The position numbers and the translations under genes were made by a program. Source: Anser cygnoides (lineage: Eukaryota > Chordata > Aves > Anseriformes > Anatidae). Taken from it: DNA of 64,000 nt. The DNA lies in assembly GCF_040182565.1 (NCBI RefSeq), contig NC_089900.1, positions 2,988,501 through 3,052,500 on the forward strand. The letters are read 5' to 3'. Below the pieces are notes generated by a model that was given only the letters and a program-made list of their open reading frames with translations, was not told the origin of the DNA and did not search any database. Below are positions 54,601 through 64,000 of the stretch, piece by piece (the stretch's first letter is position 1; every line of letters begins with the position of its first letter).

Positions 54601-55640
54601 GCATGTCCCACTCTGGGTCTGTCACCCCACAGGGCAGGGGAGAGGGAGCTGACAGCCAAGGGATGTATTTGGGTGTTTAAGAGGTGGCCCAGCAGAGACA
54701 AGGAGTCTATGCAGTGGGGTTGGGGAGGCCAGGAGAAGCAGCCCAAGGGGTGGTGCTGCTTGTGAGGACACGTTTGTGCCAGCAGCCTGAGTGGGCAGCA
54801 GCTGTGCGCAGGCGAGGGGAGGCCAGGAAGCGCATGCCAAGAGCGCTCCTGCCAGCAGAGACAAGCCTGGGCCGAGGGCAAGGGGAGAGGGAGGCCCAGG
54901 GCAGGGGGCTGCAAGGACCATGCTGAGCTCCCTGCCCCTGCAGCAGCCACACTGCAGATGTGCTGGCCGGCACGCACTGGGAGGTCCTGGCGTGCATCAG
55001 AGAGCAGCAAGGAGGGCACTGGAGAGGGCTGGGGTGAGGCGGGTGGCAGAGCCCCATGCAGGGGCTGGTTGGGGGTCCCCTCTGCTGCAGCCACCGCATG
55101 CAGCATGGCCAGAGAAGGGCAGGCAGGGCTCGTGGCTGCAGGGCAGAGCCTGGCCCTGGGCTCTTCCTGACATCCCTGCAGCTCCTGGCAGGCTGCAGTG
55201 AGGTGCCCCTCAGCCTTCCCTCCTGTGCTGCCAGGGCACACGGCTGCCTCCTGCCCAGCTCACTGCCCACCAAGAACGTCTGACAGGGCTGCTTCCCAAG
55301 CTGGGCCTTGCCCAGGGTCAGTCCCCTGCAGGGACAGAAACTGGCCCTTGTCCTGGTGGCTTTTCATGGCCTTCCTGTCAACACATGCTCTTCTCATCCT
55401 TGAACTCTTTTACTGAATACATAGGCCTAGGAGAACTTTTTGGTACAGACTAATACAGAGAAAACATTGAGTCCCTCAGCCCCGTCTCTGTCTGCTGCTA
55501 TGACGTGGCTATGAGACATGGATTCGCTATCAGGTATTTTCCTCTGACAATCTCAGCAGTCTCCATGACAGGACAAGACATGAGAATACATGACATTCCA
55601 CACAGGAAAACACTTTTACTGTGAGCAATACCAAGCACTG
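54601..55640. other. GC-rich stretch (54.6-55.3 kb) with long overlapping frames, unassigned
   Basis: Open frames on both strands, the longest 217 codons on the minus strand at 54588-55241. Composition is skewed, and several frames are open at once, as expected by chance in GC-rich DNA. No domain, no repeat recognised. 55.4-55.6 kb is plain sequence. Confidence 0.4.
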
Positions 55641-55644
55641 GATC

Positions 55645-55990
55645 ATGTTTCCTAAAAAGTACCGGAGTCCCCATCACTGGAGATACCCAAAGAACAGCTG
55701 GAAATGGGCCTGGGCTGCCTGGTTTAGGTGTCCATGATTGGCTAGTGGGGTGGGCTAGATGGGCTTTGGACGTCCCCTCCAGTCTCAGTGAACCTATCAC
55801 TCTGCAGTGCTTGTCAGTGTTTCTGAGAACTCCTTGGCAGTATCTCCAAACCAGCTGGACACCGGGTGCTCATGGGGCAGAGCCTTCTTTTGAGGACGAA
55901 TTCATTCACGATGTAACCCCAAGGACAAAGTTGAGCAGGGATTACAAATGCCAGCAATACCTCGACTCACAGAGAGGGAGTGCCTGCCAG
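55645..55990 (+). mobile_element. CR1 LINE 3' end plus shared flank
   Basis: 55645-55800 is a CR1 3' segment (GGGCTAGATGGGCTTTGGAC). 55801-55990 resembles 11888-12060, so the CR1 and its flank were duplicated together. Confidence 0.65.
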
Positions 55991-56239
55991 GGCAAAATGG
56001 GGCAGCCCCAAGGGCCACCAGGGCTTTTCCTCCGCATTGCAGCTGGGCTCTTCATCCCACAAGCACTGCTGTACCTGAAGAGAAATTATGAGAAACAAGA
56101 GTCACAGAAAATGAAACAGAAAATGACTACCTGCTGGTTCCTTTATTTGGTTATCTACCAAGACCTTATCAGCACCTGTACATGAGGTCTTTGGGTTAAA
56201 AAAGACAAAAAGAGAAGAAAAAAAAGGTGAGCTCTGACT

Positions 56240-57425
56240 CAAAACAGAGCACTTTGACCTGAAACACAGCACATCTTTACATTTGCTGGGGGTGCACTCT
56301 ATTCCATCATCCAGGTCATTGACAAATAAGTTGAACAGGACTGGACCCAGTGTAGATCCCTGGGGGACACTGCTGGCTCCAGGCCTCCAACTAGACTCTG
56401 TTCCACTAAACACAATCCTCTGACCTCTGCCATCCAACCAGCTCACAATCCGCCTCTCTGTCCACTCATCCATCCCACACTTCCTGAGCTGGCCTGTGAG
56501 GATGTTATGGGAGACAGTGCCGAAAGCCTTGCTGAAGTCAAAGTACACAACATCCACTGCTCTCCCTCACCCACTCAGCTAGTCATTCCATCACAGAAGG
56601 CTATCAAGTTGGTGAAGCATGGCTTCCCTTGGTGAACCCATGCTGACTGCTCCTGATCACCTTCTCCTCCACATGCTGGAGATGACCTGCAGGATGAGCT
56701 GTTCCATCGCCTTTCCAGGGATGGAGGTGAGGCTGACCGGCCTGTAGTTGCCTGGGGCCTTCTTGCCCTTGCTGAAGACTGGCATGACATGAGCTTTCTT
56801 CCAGTCTTCAGGCACTTCTCCTGTTCTCCATGACCTTTCAAAGATGACGGAGAGTGGGCCAGCAATAACATCTGCCAGCTCCCTCAGCACTCATGAATGT
56901 ATCCCATCGAGGTCCATGGATTTGTGGGTGTCAAGTTTGCCTAAGAGATCTCTGACCTGATCCTCTTCAACCAAGGGAAAGTCCTCGTTTCTCCAGATTT
57001 CCTCCCTTGTCCCGAAGCTCAGAGATTCCAGAGGGCTGGTCTTAGCAGTGAAGGCTGAAGCAAAGAAGGCATTCAGTAATTCTGCCTTCTGTGTATCCTT
57101 TGTCACCAGGGCACCCACCTCGTTAACCAGTGGGCCCATATTTTCCTTTGTCTTCCTTCAGCTCTTGATATATTTGAAAAAGCCCTTTTTGTTGTCCTTG
57201 ACACCTCTTGCAAGATTTAACTTCAAACGGGCCTTGGACTTCCCTGTCACTTCCCTGCATCCTCAGACAATGTCCCTATATTCTTCCCAAGTGGCTTGTC
57301 CCCTTTTCCACATTATGTATGCTTTCTTCTTTCATTTAAGTCACTCCAGGATCTCCTTGATCATCCAAGCAGGTCTCCTGCCCCCTTTGTCTGACTTTTT
57401 GCTCACAGGAATACACATCTCTTGA
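56240..57425 (-). mobile_element. CR1 LINE, ORF2 reverse-transcriptase region (broken)
   Basis: Minus-strand frames give AELLNAFFASAFTAK, TGEVPEDWKKAHVMPVF, APGNYRPVSLTSIPGK, then after a shift VVYFDFSKAFGTVSHN, QGSTLGPVLFNLFVNDLDDG. It stops before the catalytic ADD. At least two frame breaks. Truncated at both ends. Confidence 0.9.
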
Positions 57426-57429
57426 GCTT

Positions 57430-57770
57430 GGAGGACTTGGAGGTCAGTGCGCTATTGCTGCCGGTGCACCGTTGTGGCAGCCATTGGCACCTGCTCTTCT
57501 TTGGCTCTCAGCAACCCCACAACAGAAGGGTCCTGTGCGAGACCAGGCAAGGTAGACAACTATTTGACGTTCTCTGTATTCAAGGCAGTTATGCCAACAG
57601 CCCTCTGGTACCCTTTTCTTTAGTTGTTTACCCTTGGAAAAAGCCAGAAACAGAGTCTGGAGGCATGTCATTAGGGTTGCCCAACGATGTTCACAATACT
57701 CAAGAGCTATCATGACTGGCCCCAAAGAAAGAAGGGGAAGGTGCCCTGCCTCGTGCCCTCCACCAAGTGG
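57430..57770 (-). mobile_element. ERV gag-like fragment
   Basis: 57440-57570 parallels 18.60-18.69 kb (TGCCGGTGCACCG, CAGCAACCCCACAACAGAAGG words), and 57700-57760 resembles the tail seen at 7.2 and 19.65 kb. No frame is intact. Confidence 0.45.
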
Positions 57771-58590
57771 ATTCATGAGTGTCGTACCAGTAGCAGCTCA
57801 AATAGTATTTATTGGTGCAGATTTAGGGAAAGCATCACAAGCCCATATTTGCTTTCCTAGTGGTAACTTAGTAGTTTCTTGCACTATGTAGTTGCTTTAC
57901 AGGTAGGGTTTTGTAACAATTTGTAATAAAGACATTCATGAAAACGGAGCAACGAGGTGTCTGTGTCCTTGTGTACTATGGAATCCTACCAACCTCCTGT
58001 TGCGATCCATGGGCGGGCTGACCCTCATAGGTCCTGACCATCGTTACTGTGATGCCCTTGGAGTGGTCCTCAGAGCTGCAGGAGCAACCACAGCCCTGGG
58101 GCTTGGTGACAGCTCTTTGCTGCGGAGAACAGACCCAACCGCAGGGGCTGGACCCTTCAGATGCCCCGGTGCCATGAAACTGGCTTTTTTTCTGCTCAGG
58201 TCTGCTGCTCCCTCACACACAGCCCGGCCTGTGGTTCATCTCCCTGTGGAGGAGGAGGAGGCAAAGCACTGCTGGTGCCCGAGTAAGGGAGAAATACTCC
58301 ACCTGTAGGAGGGCAGGGCTGGAGGGGAGGTGGCATAGGACAGGCACTGGCCTCTTTCTCCTATTTCCTACCCTAAGAGCATTGAGACCGCAGGTCAGTG
58401 TCCGTACTGCTCACAGGTGCCTGCAGCCCTGTATCCTCAGGATCCATCTTCTCTCTTTCTGTACGTAACATTATTACTTTGCTTCTCACAGTTTGGGGCC
58501 AGCATTTGTGGACCTGGTACCTGGCACTGAAAGGCTGTGTCTCACACAGTGTTTTTTTGGTGAGTTTTTCCCATTGCAGCAGCAGAGCAG
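57771..58590. other. 3' flank of the OR at 58.6 kb, no gene
   Basis: A plus-strand AATAAA at 57926 belongs to no recognised gene, and the rest is unassigned. Confidence 0.4.
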
Positions 58591-58593
58591 CAG

Positions 58594-59526
58594 CTAATTG
58601 CTTCTGGAAGACAACTGAAACAGCTTCTTCAGTGCATGCTTGAGCTCCTGGTTCCTCATGCTGTAGATGAGGGGGTTCAGTGCTGGAGGCACTACTGAGT
58701 ACAGAACTGCCACCACAAAGTCCAGGTATAGGGAGGAGATGGAAGGGGGCTTCACGCCGGCAAACACGATAGTGCTGATAAACAGGGAGACCACAGTCAG
58801 GTGAGGGAGGCATGTGGAAAAGGCTTTGTGCAGGCCCTGCTCAGAGGGCATCCTCAGCACTGCCCTAAATATCTGCATATAGGACAACAGAATGAAAACA
58901 AAGCAACCAGCACCTAAACAAAAGCTAAATGCAATAAACCCAACTTCCCTGAGGTAGGCATCTGAGCAGGAGAGCTTGAGGATCTGGGGGATTTCACAGA
59001 AGAACTGGTCCACAGCATTGCCTTGGCAGAGGGGCAGGGAAAATGTACTGGCCGTGTGCAGGACACCATGGAGAAAGCCACTGCCCCAGGCAGCTGCTGC
59101 CATCTGGGCACAAGCTCTGCTGCCCAGGAGGCCCCCGTAGTGCAGGGGCATGCAGATGGCTACGTAGCGGTCGTAGGCCATGATGGTGAGAACATAAAAT
59201 TCTGCTGTAATCAAGAAGACTAATAGGAAGACCTGTGCAGCACATCCTGCGTAGGAAATGGCCCTGGTGTCCCAGAGGGAATTGGTCACGGCTTTGGGGA
59301 GAGTGGTGGAGATGCAGCCCAGGTCGAGGAGGGCGAGGTTGAGGAGGAAGAAGTACATGGGGGTGTGGAGGCGGTGGTCGCAGGCTACAGCTGTGAGGAT
59401 GAGGCCGTTGCCCAGGAGGGCAGCCAGGTAGATGCCCAGGAAGAGCCCAAAGTGCAGGAGCTGCAGCTCCCGCGTGTCTGCAAATGCCAGCAGGAGGAAC
59501 TCGCTCACAGAGCTGATGTTGGGCAT
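58594..59526 (-). CDS. Olfactory receptor, family 14-like (intact, 310 aa)
   Basis: Seven-TM odorant receptor: MPNISSVSEF N-terminus (glycosylation site N3-I-S), GN 39-40, HTPMYFFLLN 54-63, Cys95, MAYDRYVAICMP 116-127 (Met126 where most have Lys), cysteines 167, 177, 187, SYMQIF 215-220, KAFSTC 234-239, NPLIYSMRNQELK from 284, tail ending QLSSRSN. TM6 end reads IVFAGVKPPS, lacking the Tyr/His-Leu seen in the others. SVSEF and ICMP pair it with the pseudogene at 48.5 kb. Acceptor TTTTTTCTTCTTTGGCAG sits 22 bp before the ATG (exon start 59548). Confidence 0.95.
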   Translation of the reverse strand: MPNISSVSEFLLLAFADTRELQLLHFGLFLGIYLAALLGNGLILTAVACDHRLHTPMYFFLLNLALLDLGCISTTLPKAVTNSLWDTRAISYAGCAAQVFLLVFLITAEFYVLTIMAYDRYVAICMPLHYGGLLGSRACAQMAAAAWGSGFLHGVLHTASTFSLPLCQGNAVDQFFCEIPQILKLSCSDAYLREVGFIAFSFCLGAGCFVFILLSYMQIFRAVLRMPSEQGLHKAFSTCLPHLTVVSLFISTIVFAGVKPPSISSLYLDFVVAVLYSVVPPALNPLIYSMRNQELKHALKKLFQLSSRSN

Positions 59527-59548
59527 TTGCTGCCCTTCATCAGGGACA

Positions 59549-61066
59549 CTGCCAAAGAAGAAAAAATATAGAGTGTTAGGGAAAATTGCTCTGAGCTACA
59601 GCCATTTGATTCTTCAATGAAGCTTCACATTGCCTTTCTTTCTAGGGGACCTTTTTGTCTCTCCCTGGCTGGAGCCCTGCTCTGTGCTGGCTGAGTGTCC
59701 TGTACACAGCAAATGCCTCTGCCCAGCAGCTCCTGATGGGCCACCTCTGCTCCAGAGCAGTGGTACACAGAGGTGCCAACAGAGCCATGTACTTGGAGGA
59801 GGGTTCCAGGGAAGGGGATCCCTCTGTTGAGTGAGGGGTGTTTGGCTGTGTGACTCCATGTGAGTCTTCTCTATTCCCCACCCTGAGAGATGAAATTAGC
59901 TCACAGACTGCCTGTGTCTGGCCGGAGAGAACAGGAAGCATTTCCTCCTGCTTCACCCTCCATGCACAGCATTCCCTGTCAGAATCAGGCACCAGCAGCT
60001 GCCACGCTGGGCAAGGGAGAGAAGCAGGCATGGGCAGGCAGGGCGGACCCAACCCGGTGCCGAGGCTGCGTTGTCGGTGAGGTAGAACCTGTCCTCACAC
60101 CCCTGTGCCACCTGGCCGGCACAGGCAGCAGAGGGAAAAGAGCTCTGGAGTCTAAGAAGCGTTTGGAATATGCTCCTTGTCATATGGTAGGAATTTTGGG
60201 GTAAGACCTCTGTGGAGCCAGGAGCTGGACTCGATGATCCTTGTGGGTCCCTTCCAACTCAGGATATTCTATGATTCTGTGATTCTGTGCCTTCTTCCAT
60301 GGAGGAAGGTGGAGGGGGCCTGCAGCAAATGTGCCTACTTACACAGAGACTTAGGGTTCAGACACCCCGTATTCTCAGCCCCACAGATTATACATGCCAT
60401 GACAGAAGCTGTGCTGGGGAGGAGAGGAGACCAGGGGCTGCTGCAAGGAAAGCGCCTGCACTTCAGGGGATGGCAGGGAGGGAGCAGCTCCCTCTCACTG
60501 CCTGCCCATGTCCCTGCTGCCTGCAGCTCTCCCTGCCAGCAGCTCTTTCTCTGTCCCCACGTCTCCGCCCGTCCATGCTCACAGACACAATTCCATCCGC
60601 CCAGTGTGCCCAGCTCTGCCCTGCAGACACCTCCCAGGGATGGGGACAGCTCTGGGGACATCTCCCTCTCTGCAGGTCCTAAAGAACAGCTCAGAAAAGC
60701 CCTGGTGCAGTGTGTAAACAGAGAGAAGGGAAGGGATATTCTCAGGTTCATCACTAACCTGTTTATGTCTCAGTTCAATGCAATAGGAAGTTCCTTCACC
60801 TGTGCAATCCCTACAACTCTGTTAACACAGAGCCTGCACAAGAATTAGAGCAGGAAAATGCAGGCAGAGACTGCAGAAAGTGCCCTCTTTGCAGGCAGCC
60901 CCTGCCCTCCCCTTCCTCTGCGCAAGGCTGCTCTGCAGCACCTTCTCCTCCACACAGCACGAGCCACAAGAGACATCCTGGCAGCTCCTGGCCAGGCAGA
61001 GACGTCCCAGATCCAGGAGCCCCTTCCAGGAACCTCTCCTGCACTGTCCTGCAGCCGGACACTTAC
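59549..61066 (-). other. Proposed intron of the OR at 58.6 kb
   Basis: About 1.5 kb from donor 61066 to acceptor 59549. It contains a CR1 tail (60178-60292) and a GC-rich block at 60.45-60.65 kb resembling the OR intron near 26.0 kb in inverted orientation. No gene. Confidence 0.5.
60178..60292 (+). mobile_element. CR1 LINE 3' end
   Basis: GGAGCTGGACTCGATGATCC ... TATTCTATGATTCTGTGATT tail. Confidence 0.9.
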
Positions 61067-61310
61067 CGTGTGCAGAGCTGTGAAGGTTTCTCCTGCACTG
61101 AGCTCTCCTCTGCCCGCACCCTCCAGGCTGCCTGGAATCACTTTCTGCCTGGGTGCCTGCAGTCAGAGCCCCCAGCCCTGCTGCGCTGTGCAAAGGAGCT
61201 GCTCCTGGGCAGAGCTGGCTCTCTGCACCAGGGCCCTCTTGCCAGGAGCTCTCTCTGTCCCAGGAGCCCGGCCCAGCTCAGCAGCACAGGCCCAGCCCAA
61301 GGCATTGGAA
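61067..61310 (-). promoter_or_regulatory. Putative 5' non-coding exon and promoter block of the OR at 58.6 kb
   Basis: Conserved block with donor GCACACG|GTAAGT (GT at 61066). Upstream flank (61311-61795) is shared with the OR at 38.9 kb. Confidence 0.6.
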
Positions 61311-61971
61311 TCACCCCTCTGGGGGCTTTGGTGATGAGCCCAGGAACCTCAGGCACTGAGAGACAATTGAAGAAATCTCTCAAGATGTCCAGGTCAGATG
61401 CAAGTATCCTGCAGTGTCCGCCTGAGGGCCAGCACTGACACAGCCCCCTTGGAGCTCGTTAGAGCAGAACATTGGAGGCAGTGAGGACAAGGAGACAAAG
61501 GCAATGTGAAAGTGACACTGATGTGTAGACAACCTGGATGTGTTTCACCAAGCACAAGGGCTGAGCCTTGACCCCCAGCCCCTGGGAAGGGAGATCCTTT
61601 CCCTTCACACCTTGCTCAGGGCTCTTCCTGGGGCAGTAGGAGATGGGGATGTGCATGGACAAGTGCAGGAGGATGGTACAACCACTACCTGATTCATGGC
61701 TGTGAGCGAGGAGGCAATGAGGCCCTGGTGCTTTAACGATAAGCTGTCTCCTCATAGGCCTCAGTGGCAGAGACAACAGCCAGAGCCACGGACACAAAGA
61801 CCTGGATCCTGTTGGGACTTTCAGACTTGGTAGAACCCCTGATCCTCTCCACATCAGGCTGTCCTAGGGACTCCCACACCTGTACCTGTTTTCCTGCTGG
61901 CTCTAGACCCTTGTCCATGTGGTATCTCACGGGATCTCAGCTGAGTCTGATAACTCAGATCTTCTTGGTGG

Positions 61972-62108
61972 CTTTATATAAATAATATATTTATAAATTT
62001 TATATAATTAAAAATAAATAATATATAAAATAATATATATAATAATAATAATTATTATATATTATTATAATAATATATAAAATAAATAATATATTTATAA
62101 ATATTTAA
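61972..62108. repeat. AT-rich, self-complementary simple repeat
   Basis: About 135 bp of nearly pure A/T (TATAAATAATATATTT-like), partly palindromic. It replaces the ordinary sequence seen at the matching point before copy B (about 41750). Confidence 0.85.
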
Positions 62109-62248
62109 TAAAGGAGGATTAAGGAGAATCATCATATTTTATTGGATGTGGGGCGAAACCTGGTGAAAAGAGATGCGGTAAAGGCTGAGCCACTTAATGC
62201 TTTCTTTGCCCCAGTCTCTAGCAGCAAGACCAGTTGTTCCCCTAGATA
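62109..62248 (+). mobile_element. CR1 LINE fragment, pre-RT region
   Basis: Same CR1 piece as at 41.76-41.90 kb (AAAGGAGGATTAAGGAGAAT), abutting R-unit copy D at the same junction. Confidence 0.8.
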
Positions 62249-63412
62249 TTTCTTCCTCCTCATGGCCAGTGCCACACTTCTAAGATACACTTTGTGGCAG
62301 TTTTTTCTCTCCTGCTCTTTCCCAATACCAAAGAAAGCTCCATAAGTGTGGAAACCACTCCTGAAGTAGGCATCCCAGCCCATCAGGCTCCTTGTGGCCT
62401 GTCAGCCAACCAGACGCGAGTCACCTCACCAGCATCTTCCAAGCCATGGGCTTGCTGCTGGCCTTGCAGCTTCTTGGTGAGACGCACCCAAGCCTTGTGC
62501 CTCCTGCTGTCCAGTCATGGACTCAAGCAGAAGGGACAGGACAACCCATATGCGGGCCGTCTTTCTGTCTGGGTCCTCCTGGCTATGGAGGCAGAGGGGA
62601 TCCCACAGTCAGCATGCCAACCAGGTGCCTTCTGCTGGCCTAGCAGGGCCACTGGCAGATGTCAGCCCAAAAGTGCAGGTCCCAGGGAGAAGCCAAGGGT
62701 GACCTGTCAGCTACTTCAGACAGAAGTGACCTCACAGTCCCTGTCCGTGACATGTTCCTGCTGCTGCCCTATCAACTGCAGAGACAGAAGTGACCTCACA
62801 GTCACTGTCCCAGTCACATTCCTCCTGCTGGGGCAGGAGATCCTGAGGCAGAGCTGAGCTCATCAGAGCATTCCCACCCATCTCGTCCTTGTGTTTGACG
62901 AGCTGATCAGATCCATGGCCCCTCACATTCATCTTTGAATGCCATGTGACTGCACAGCAACGTCACAGCTCCTGCCCTGCGCCAAGGAGGTAAGCGCCTA
63001 AAGTTAAGGGTTAGGAGAGGGGTTGAAGGTGAGGAGGTTAATGCACAGGAATGGGGGCTTTAGGTGTTAGTTGCTCATGTATGGCATTAGGGACTAGAGC
63101 TCACTTTTCTGGGTTAGAGATGAAGCAAAATCTAGTGGAAGTGTTTGGTGTTCTGCTTGTGGTGTCAGGTCTGTGGTTAGGGTATGGTCAAGCTCGGTGG
63201 TTTAGGGTTTTGTTTAGGTCTGCAAGAAGACTAGGGTTAACTAGAGCATTTTAATGCTAGTGTTAAGGGCAGGGATCAGGGCGAGCAAGAGTGTAAGGGT
63301 AATGGAAAAAGGCTATGGACTAAGTTTGGCTTCAAGGGATATTGTGGACAAACATTAGAGTAGTGGATTCCTCTCAGGGTGTGGAGTAGCATTTAGGTTT
63401 AGGGATTAATGG
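62249..63412 (+). repeat. R unit, copy D
   Basis: Very close to copy A from A:1 to about A:1190, including the TTAGGG-like stretch (63005-63260). It ends abruptly at GGGATTAATG. Confidence 0.88.
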
Positions 63413-64000
63413 ATATGTCCAGACCTTGTCTTGGATGAGATGAACACCAGTATTTGAGGCAACTTCTAGACAAGGTCAGCTCCCATCTGATCTCTCCTCA
63501 TGCCTCCTCTCTCCTCTCCAGCTCTTCCTGGCCACCTCCCAATGCTCCCCATGTGACCCTGAGCTGGTGGTGCTATGAGCAGACCAAGCATGCTGTGGTG
63601 CCCAAGAGGTGACGGCACACTGGCTGTGCTGCACACGGTGGGAAGTAGACCTATCTGTATTGGGATCACTGCTGCTAAACTCTCACTCTGGATTCAACAT
63701 CTGTGGCAGACGCTCAGGAAGACTAGGGAATATTTCCAAGGACTCTAGGGGTTTCCAGGTATTTTATAGATCCAGGCAGCTGGACTTCCCTGAGGATGAG
63801 GCGAACCCCTCTCCAGCCTTCCTTCTTTGAGCATGCTGGTCCCTCACTGAATCCCACAGGCACTGAGTTCTTGTTTGCCTGGGGACATCAAAATTTGGCA
63901 CTGTTCCTATGGGTGACTCCACCTTGGGCAAGCTCTCACTCTGTAGGGCTCCAGGCACTGCCCACCCCTGGGACATGCTCCCTAGGGAGAACCCCTGAGC
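63413..64000. other. Right edge of window, no gene recognised
   Basis: Non-repetitive as far as I can see. Short open frames only. Confidence 0.4.

Noticed and set aside
63005..63260. True interstitial telomere array
   Set aside because: TTAGGG-like words are frequent but not in tandem register; called telomere-like only.
1..64000. CRISPR array, tRNA, rRNA or bacterial operon signals
   Set aside because: None seen; short tandem repeats here have no spacer structure and the setting is vertebrate.

Overview
This is nuclear DNA from a bird. Three signs support that: it is littered with 5'-truncated CR1 LINE copies ending in ATTCTATGA-type 3' tails, it carries avian-type endogenous retrovirus (ERV) LTRs and gag/pol remnants, and its genes are near-identical family-14-like olfactory receptors (OR14-like, the avian 'gamma-c' type expansion). 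I see no SINE-rich mammalian texture and no tRNA, rRNA, CRISPR or bacterial features. The species cannot be told from the sequence.

Genes. Six intact single-coding-exon OR genes are present: 3054-3968 (-), 13646-14605 (-), 27159-28094 (+), 32385-33344 (-), 38866-39780 (-) and 58594-59526 (-). Three broken OR14-like copies lie at 7720-8097 (+, TM1-TM3 only), 30086-30628 (+, TM4-TM7 only, fused to CR1) and 48457-49366 (+, frameshifted). Two much older pseudogenes of a different OR family lie at about 35.8 kb and 46.0 kb (-). No other protein-coding gene could be supported.

Gene structure. Upstream of all six intact genes and of the frameshifted one (7 of 7), always on the same strand, is a GC-rich block ending in a splice-donor sequence (GTAAGT or GTGAGT). 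A pyrimidine-rich acceptor lies about 20-45 bp before nearly every ATG. I infer a two-exon model: a 5' non-coding exon and promoter, an intron of 0.5-2.6 kb, then the coding exon.

Layout. The region grew by segmental duplication. A long low-copy repeat ('R unit', rich in TTAGGG-like words) recurs at 1-2570 (+), 34.8-35.6 kb (+), 41.9-43.2 kb (+), 44.8-45.4 kb (+), 49.9-52.2 kb (-) and 62.2-63.4 kb (+), alternating with OR genes. The block from 1 to about 5.84 kb reappears inverted at about 46.9-52.2 kb. The promoter regions of the genes at 13.6 and 27.2 kb form an inverted repeat (16.9-18.0 and 24.2-25.3 kb). The genes at 32.4 and 38.9 kb have nearly identical upstream DNA.

Mobile DNA. Three solo LTRs (14976-15558, 21457-22041, 45400-45969) with 5-bp target duplications each carry a perfect CRE palindrome next to a TATA box. 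One sits, in sense, inside the intron of the OR at 13.6 kb. ERV gag/pol wreckage lies at 5.85-7.3, 18.6-19.7 and 57.4 kb, and CR1 pieces are scattered throughout, the longest at 43.2-44.8 and 56.2-57.4 kb.
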